From Candidatus Parcubacteria bacterium (GTDB lineage: Bacteria; Patescibacteriota; Minisyncoccia; Minisyncoccales; Staskawiczbacteraceae), in the NCBI GenBank assembly GCA_019658985.1, contig JAIFWS010000019.1, positions 1 to 14,161 on the forward strand: DNA of 14,161 nucleotides, read 5' to 3'. Positions within the stretch are counted from its first letter, which is position 1; each line of letters starts with the position of its first letter. Under the pieces are notes generated by a model, which saw only the letters and a list, made by a program, of their open reading frames with translations, was not told the origin of the DNA and did not search any database. This document shows, piece by piece, positions 11,912-14,161 of the stretch. Position numbers and translations under genes: made by a program.

Positions 11912-13069
11912 ATGAAATATTTTAAAAACCTATTTTTAATTTCTTTGCTCGCTATCGGTCTTGGATTTTATGGCGTGGCGAGCGCTGCGACCTACCACGT
12001 TTACGGAATGGGTTTTACTAATGCCACAGTTTCGGGGAATTTAGGCAATTACATTACTGGCGATACCTTTATTCCGCGCTCTGATGGTTCGGATTGCACC
12101 TGCACTGGTCTTTATCACGTTAATTTTGGCTATTATCCCGCCCATGACCAACCCTCTGCTGATTTTGTTTCAGGTTTTAGTGAAGTATTTGGCGGACGGT
12201 GCGGTCAAAATGTACACCTTAACACTGAATTAAGTGGGAAGTCAGCAGGCTATTACATGCTCGCGCATCCTTGCGGGTACAGTGGTTACAATTCAGGTAC
12301 TCCATCTTATTGCGTCATCAACTGGTCTGGCACGACTGCCGATTTATCAAATTGCCCGAACCAGTCGGCCACTATTTTTGTTACTGTCCCGACAAATGGG
12401 GCAACGACAACAGACCCCACAGTAAATTTGACTGGTTCGTGGGTTGCCACAAATCCAGCACTTTATCATTCCATACGGCTTTATTGGAAATATAGTGCTA
12501 ACGGAGTAGACACTATTTCAACTGCAAAAATCATACCCATTACCACAAATAGCGGTACGTTTTCCGTGCCGTTAAGCTATTTTGATTTTGACTACAATGG
12601 AGATTGGGTTTTAACCGCCGTATCTGATTTAAAAGCCCCGCAACTATCAGATTTTATTCAAACAGCAAATATTATAGACCCTGTGGGCTATCACTTAAAC
12701 ATAAATTTTTCAGCGCTCACTACACCCTTTACTTTTGACGATTGGAGTACCTGGTATTCCACTAACTCGGCAGGTGGTTATAGTGAGCCTTCTGATTTTG
12801 GAAATGATTTTACGGGATTTTTCAGACCCATTTTTGAAAACGCGTTTCGCTTTGCAAATCAGGTGCTTGGATATTTCAATGCAGACCAGGCGCAGGCAAA
12901 AGGCCAGCAGCTCGGTTCGGTGTTTCCTATTGCCGATGCCTATGTAAAGAAAATTGATTTATTCTTCGGCGGATTTCCATTATCCGCGTTTTTTCAATTC
13001 GCCGTGATTGTCATGCTGGCGATTTTTGTCATACGCACTATTTTCAAATTCATTCCCTTTTTTGGTTAG
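11912..13069 (+). CDS. Secreted, C-terminally anchored protein, pIII-like receptor-binding candidate
   Basis: The 385-residue product has a clear signal peptide with likely cleavage at VASA/AT (25/26). An N-terminal domain holds six cysteines (62, 64, 97, 121, 134, 148), which could form three disulphides. A middle part begins IFVTVPTNGATTTDPTVNLTG (155-175) and looks like an Ig-type beta domain to about 250. A membrane-proximal region follows, then a C-terminal anchor at about 360-378 with a short basic end (FFQFAVIVMLAIFVIRTIFKF). This matches filamentous phage pIII: exported, disulphide-rich receptor-binding head, C-terminal anchor. Its position after pVIII- and pVI-like genes agrees. It could instead be a host adhesin, but the tight operon of tiny membrane proteins argues for phage. 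Confidence 0.7.
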   Translation: MKYFKNLFLISLLAIGLGFYGVASAATYHVYGMGFTNATVSGNLGNYITGDTFIPRSDGSDCTCTGLYHVNFGYYPAHDQPSADFVSGFSEVFGGRCGQNVHLNTELSGKSAGYYMLAHPCGYSGYNSGTPSYCVINWSGTTADLSNCPNQSATIFVTVPTNGATTTDPTVNLTGSWVATNPALYHSIRLYWKYSANGVDTISTAKIIPITTNSGTFSVPLSYFDFDYNGDWVLTAVSDLKAPQLSDFIQTANIIDPVGYHLNINFSALTTPFTFDDWSTWYSTNSAGGYSEPSDFGNDFTGFFRPIFENAFRFANQVLGYFNADQAQAKGQQLGSVFPIADAYVKKIDLFFGGFPLSAFFQFAVIVMLAIFVIRTIFKFIPFFG

Positions 13070-13122
13070 CTGTAGCGGGCAACGATGCGACACAGAGGCG
13101 CACACTCTTGCCCGCTACAGCT
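13068..13122 (+). repeat. Long hairpin at the start of the phage non-coding region
   Basis: A perfect 15-bp inverted repeat AGCTGTAGCGGGCAA / TTGCCCGCTACAGCT (13068-13082 with 13108-13122) begins in the stop codon of the pIII-like gene and spans a 25-base loop. A second small hairpin CTGATT-GAAA-AATCAG (13121-13136) abuts it. With no T-run it is unlikely to be a simple terminator. A packaging-signal or origin role is possible by position. Confidence 0.8.
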
Positions 13123-13274
13123 GATTGAAAAATCAGCCCTCGTTTGAAAGTTAAATGATGCTTTGCGAGGCTAAACAAGCGGGCGCTTTCACACTCTTTC
13201 ACGCACCGCGCGCCACATCTCTGTGGTGGTAAGTTGCATCAACCTGTTTGGCGGCCTGGGACGTCTAAAAACCC

Positions 13275-13301
13275 AGGAGGTTTTAAATGAATGTATATTA
13301 A
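13275..13301 (+). other. Strong Shine-Dalgarno with a four-codon reading frame
   Basis: AGGAGG (13275-13280) lies six bases before ATG AAT GTA TAT TAA (13287-13301). It is one of the few strong ribosome-binding sequences in the window, and the first three bases are in the CCTGGG/CCCAGG stem. It could be a leader peptide, or a chance feature of the origin region. Confidence 0.35.
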
Positions 13302-13311
13302 TTCATTTGCC

Positions 13312-13368
13312 ATAAGGGACTTTCAGCACGGCTTTCTAATACAAAGCAATCGTGCTGAAAGACCTTAT
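13312..13368 (+). repeat. Central long hairpin of the origin-like region
   Basis: CTTTCAGCACG / CGTGCTGAAAG (13320-13330 with 13351-13361) is a perfect 11-bp stem. It is extended outward by ATAAGG/CCTTAT (13312-13317 with 13363-13368) across a small symmetric mismatch, and inward by GCTTT/AAAGC (13331-13335 with 13343-13347). It is flanked on both sides by related AGGTTTTAA[A]TGAAT sequences. Confidence 0.85.
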
Positions 13369-13374
13369 ACAAAG

Positions 13375-13418
13375 GTTTTAATGAATATATATTTCGCAAA
13401 ATATATGTTCATTAAAAC
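13375..13418 (+). repeat. 20-bp AT-rich hairpin
   Basis: GTTTTAATGAATATATATTT (13375-13394) pairs with 13399-13418 at 19 of 20 positions, the exception being a G-U pair, around a CGCA loop. Its left arm repeats a sequence at about 13279-13298. It may act as a DNA-unwinding or protein-binding part of an origin. Confidence 0.85.
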
Positions 13419-13467
13419 TACATAGTTAAAAGTCGTTTAATAAATTAAATAAAAAATAAACAAAAGT

Positions 13468-13872
13468 ATGGATAATCAATCTCCCTTAAGCACACAAAAC
13501 AAAAATGTGTCGGCAAATTTTTTAAAAATTTTGCCAAAAATGCCAAAAGAAAAATTAGTACCAATAAAATTTAAGTGGTACAAAATCAAAGTTACGCAAT
13601 ATCTCTGGAAGTCTTACTATCAAAAGCAAGGCCACATCAATGTAGATGAAGACTTGTACCACGTATGGGTAGCCTATATGAATCATGAAAATCAAAAGCC
13701 GAGAGCTGATGCGCTGGAAATAACCAACATTGAGGAGCTGCGGAAAATTGATTTGCAACTGCGGTCAACCAACAGGCGACCCTTTGTGTTTGAAGATAAA
13801 GAGCCATCAAAGGAATCGCGCAATAATCACGCAAAAAATCACACCAATACTATTCAACAAAAAATACTATGA
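13468..13872 (+). CDS. Hypothetical basic protein of the phage-like module
   Basis: The 134-residue product has no membrane segment and no recognised family. It is rich in Lys, Gln and Asn. The middle (about 35-80: KFKWYKIKVTQYLWKSYYQ, then INVDEDLYHVWVAYMN) looks like a compact folded domain with many aromatic residues, and the tail (about 105-134) is polar and probably disordered. The ATG lies 49 bases after the last hairpin of the origin-like region, in a very A+T-rich leader without Shine-Dalgarno sequence. It overlaps the next gene by four bases (ATGA at 13869-13872), so the two are coupled. A role in replication or regulation is possible from position only. Confidence 0.65.
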   Translation: MDNQSPLSTQNKNVSANFLKILPKMPKEKLVPIKFKWYKIKVTQYLWKSYYQKQGHINVDEDLYHVWVAYMNHENQKPRADALEITNIEELRKIDLQLRSTNRRPFVFEDKEPSKESRNNHAKNHTNTIQQKIL

Positions 13873-14117
13873 CACTCAATACAATCCTATTTTTAGTGGT
13901 CGGCGCATTAGTAATACTCTTAATTATTTTTTACCCATTCAGAAAAATGTTTTTCAATGCCAAAAATACAAAGCACTTAATTATTGATTTAGAAACAGCT
14001 ATGAAAAGGGGAGTGATAAGCGAAGAAGAATTTTTAATGATTTGCGCGAAAAGGTCAGAAGATAAATTGCAGGACTTTTTAGAGAAAAAGAGCAATAAAA
14101 AAAGCAAACGTAAATAG
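13869..14117 (+). CDS. Small single-pass membrane protein with SHOCT-like tail
   Basis: The 82-residue product has one N-terminal membrane segment (about 5-24), a short basic stretch (FRKMFFNAKNTK), then LETAMKRGVISEEEFLMICAKR, which resembles the SHOCT short domain (a helix, G-x-I-[ST]-x-E-E-F, a second helix). It ends in a lysine-rich tail. SHOCT domains are found in many membrane and phage-related small proteins without a settled function. It begins within the stop of the previous gene, so it is translationally coupled. Its job in the module is unknown. Confidence 0.7.
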   Translation: MTLNTILFLVVGALVILLIIFYPFRKMFFNAKNTKHLIIDLETAMKRGVISEEEFLMICAKRSEDKLQDFLEKKSNKKSKRK

Positions 14118-14130
14118 TTTGCAAAAGTTG

Positions 14131-14161
14131 CTCCGCGCCCACGCGCGCGTGCGCGCGCGAA
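14131..14161. repeat. Alternating CG tract, Z-DNA-prone, at the window end
   Basis: Bases 14140-14159 alternate strictly between pyrimidine and purine and are almost wholly C and G (CACGCGCGCGTGCGCGCGCG). The tract is highly self-complementary. It stands out in an A+T-rich setting and lies right after the last gene. Confidence 0.85.

Larger units (their letters stand above)
13070..13467. other. 398-nt non-coding region with clustered hairpins, origin or packaging candidate
   Basis: No credible long gene is found here. In order it holds the 15-bp hairpin (13068-13122), a GAAA-loop hairpin (13121-13136), CCTCG/CGAGG arms (13138-13170), direct repeats CTTTCAC at about 13187-13203, CCACA-tctc-TGTGG (about 13213-13226), CCTGGG/CCCAGG (13255-13277) overlapping an AGGAGG, AAATGAAT/ATTCATTT (13285-13308), a long hairpin (13312-13368) and a 20-bp AT-rich stem (13375-13418). 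The left half is G+C-rich and the right half very A+T-rich. Filamentous phages carry their origins and packaging signal in one such hairpin-rich intergenic region, so this is the natural candidate. Confidence 0.6.

Noticed and set aside
10913..13069. Conjugative or type IV secretion pilin operon (VirB2-like)
   Set aside because: The coat-like protein has only one membrane segment after signal removal and no VirB ATPase or channel gene is visible. It remains the main alternative to the phage reading.
13375..13418. Rho-independent terminator
   Set aside because: The stem is almost all A-T and is followed by mixed sequence without a T-run.
13070..13467. Known housekeeping RNA (tmRNA, RNase P, 6S) or CRISPR array
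   Set aside because: None of their conserved core sequences is seen, and there are no regularly spaced repeats with unique spacers.
1..14161. tRNA or rRNA genes and recoded TGA (as in Gracilibacteria)
   Set aside because: No T-loop GGTTCRANYCC box or rRNA segment was noticed, and TGA ends pyrE and other genes normally.

Overview
The window looks like chromosomal DNA of a Patescibacterium (Candidate Phyla Radiation), most likely of the Parcubacteria (Paceibacteria) type. This is inferred from gene style, not from a marker gene: compact AT-rich genes, mostly without a Shine-Dalgarno sequence, a CPR-style FtsZ tail, a GILT/DsbA-like protein with a proline-rich N-terminus, and an AhpF-like reductase. 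TGA acts as a normal stop codon.

Positions 1-10853 hold host genes, nearly all on the + strand: the end of a DUF167 protein, pyrE, a broken ftsZ, galU, a small unknown gene, a D-2-hydroxyacid dehydrogenase, an AhpF-like thioredoxin reductase, a zinc-ribbon gene on the - strand, enolase, a phosphoglycerate mutase, a membrane-anchored thioredoxin-fold protein, a glutaredoxin and GAPDH. Three themes run through them: lower glycolysis and fermentation (gap, gpm, eno, D-lactate-type dehydrogenase), thiol redox (reductase, glutaredoxin, DsbA/GILT-like protein) and sugar-nucleotide or pyrimidine supply (galU, pyrE). Three genes (pyrE, 3444-3722, and 5850-6092 on the - strand) are clearly richer in G+C. 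Each ends in its own GC-rich terminator built on GCGGCC/GCCGCG stems, so they look like imported cassettes.

Two intergenic regions, just before galU and just before the glutaredoxin gene, hold diverged copies of one roughly 175-nt element. Its stems keep pairing while their sequence changes, and its unpaired segments are conserved. This is a candidate undescribed structured RNA or mobile palindromic element. A different 73-bp palindromic repeat (the VIPAQAGIQ type) sits in frame inside the reductase gene.

From about 10860 to the window end lies a run of small membrane and secreted proteins that fits a filamentous phage (inovirus-like) structural module: a pVIII-like major coat protein with signal peptide, a strong hairpin just after it, a charged small protein, a second coat-like protein, a pVI-like protein and a 385-residue pIII-like protein with signal peptide, six cysteines and a C-terminal membrane anchor. 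A 398-nt non-coding region with at least five hairpins follows, resembling a phage origin and packaging region, and then two overlapping small genes. No Zot/pI ATPase or replication protein is present; these would be expected beyond the right edge. The window ends in a Z-DNA-prone (CG)n stretch.
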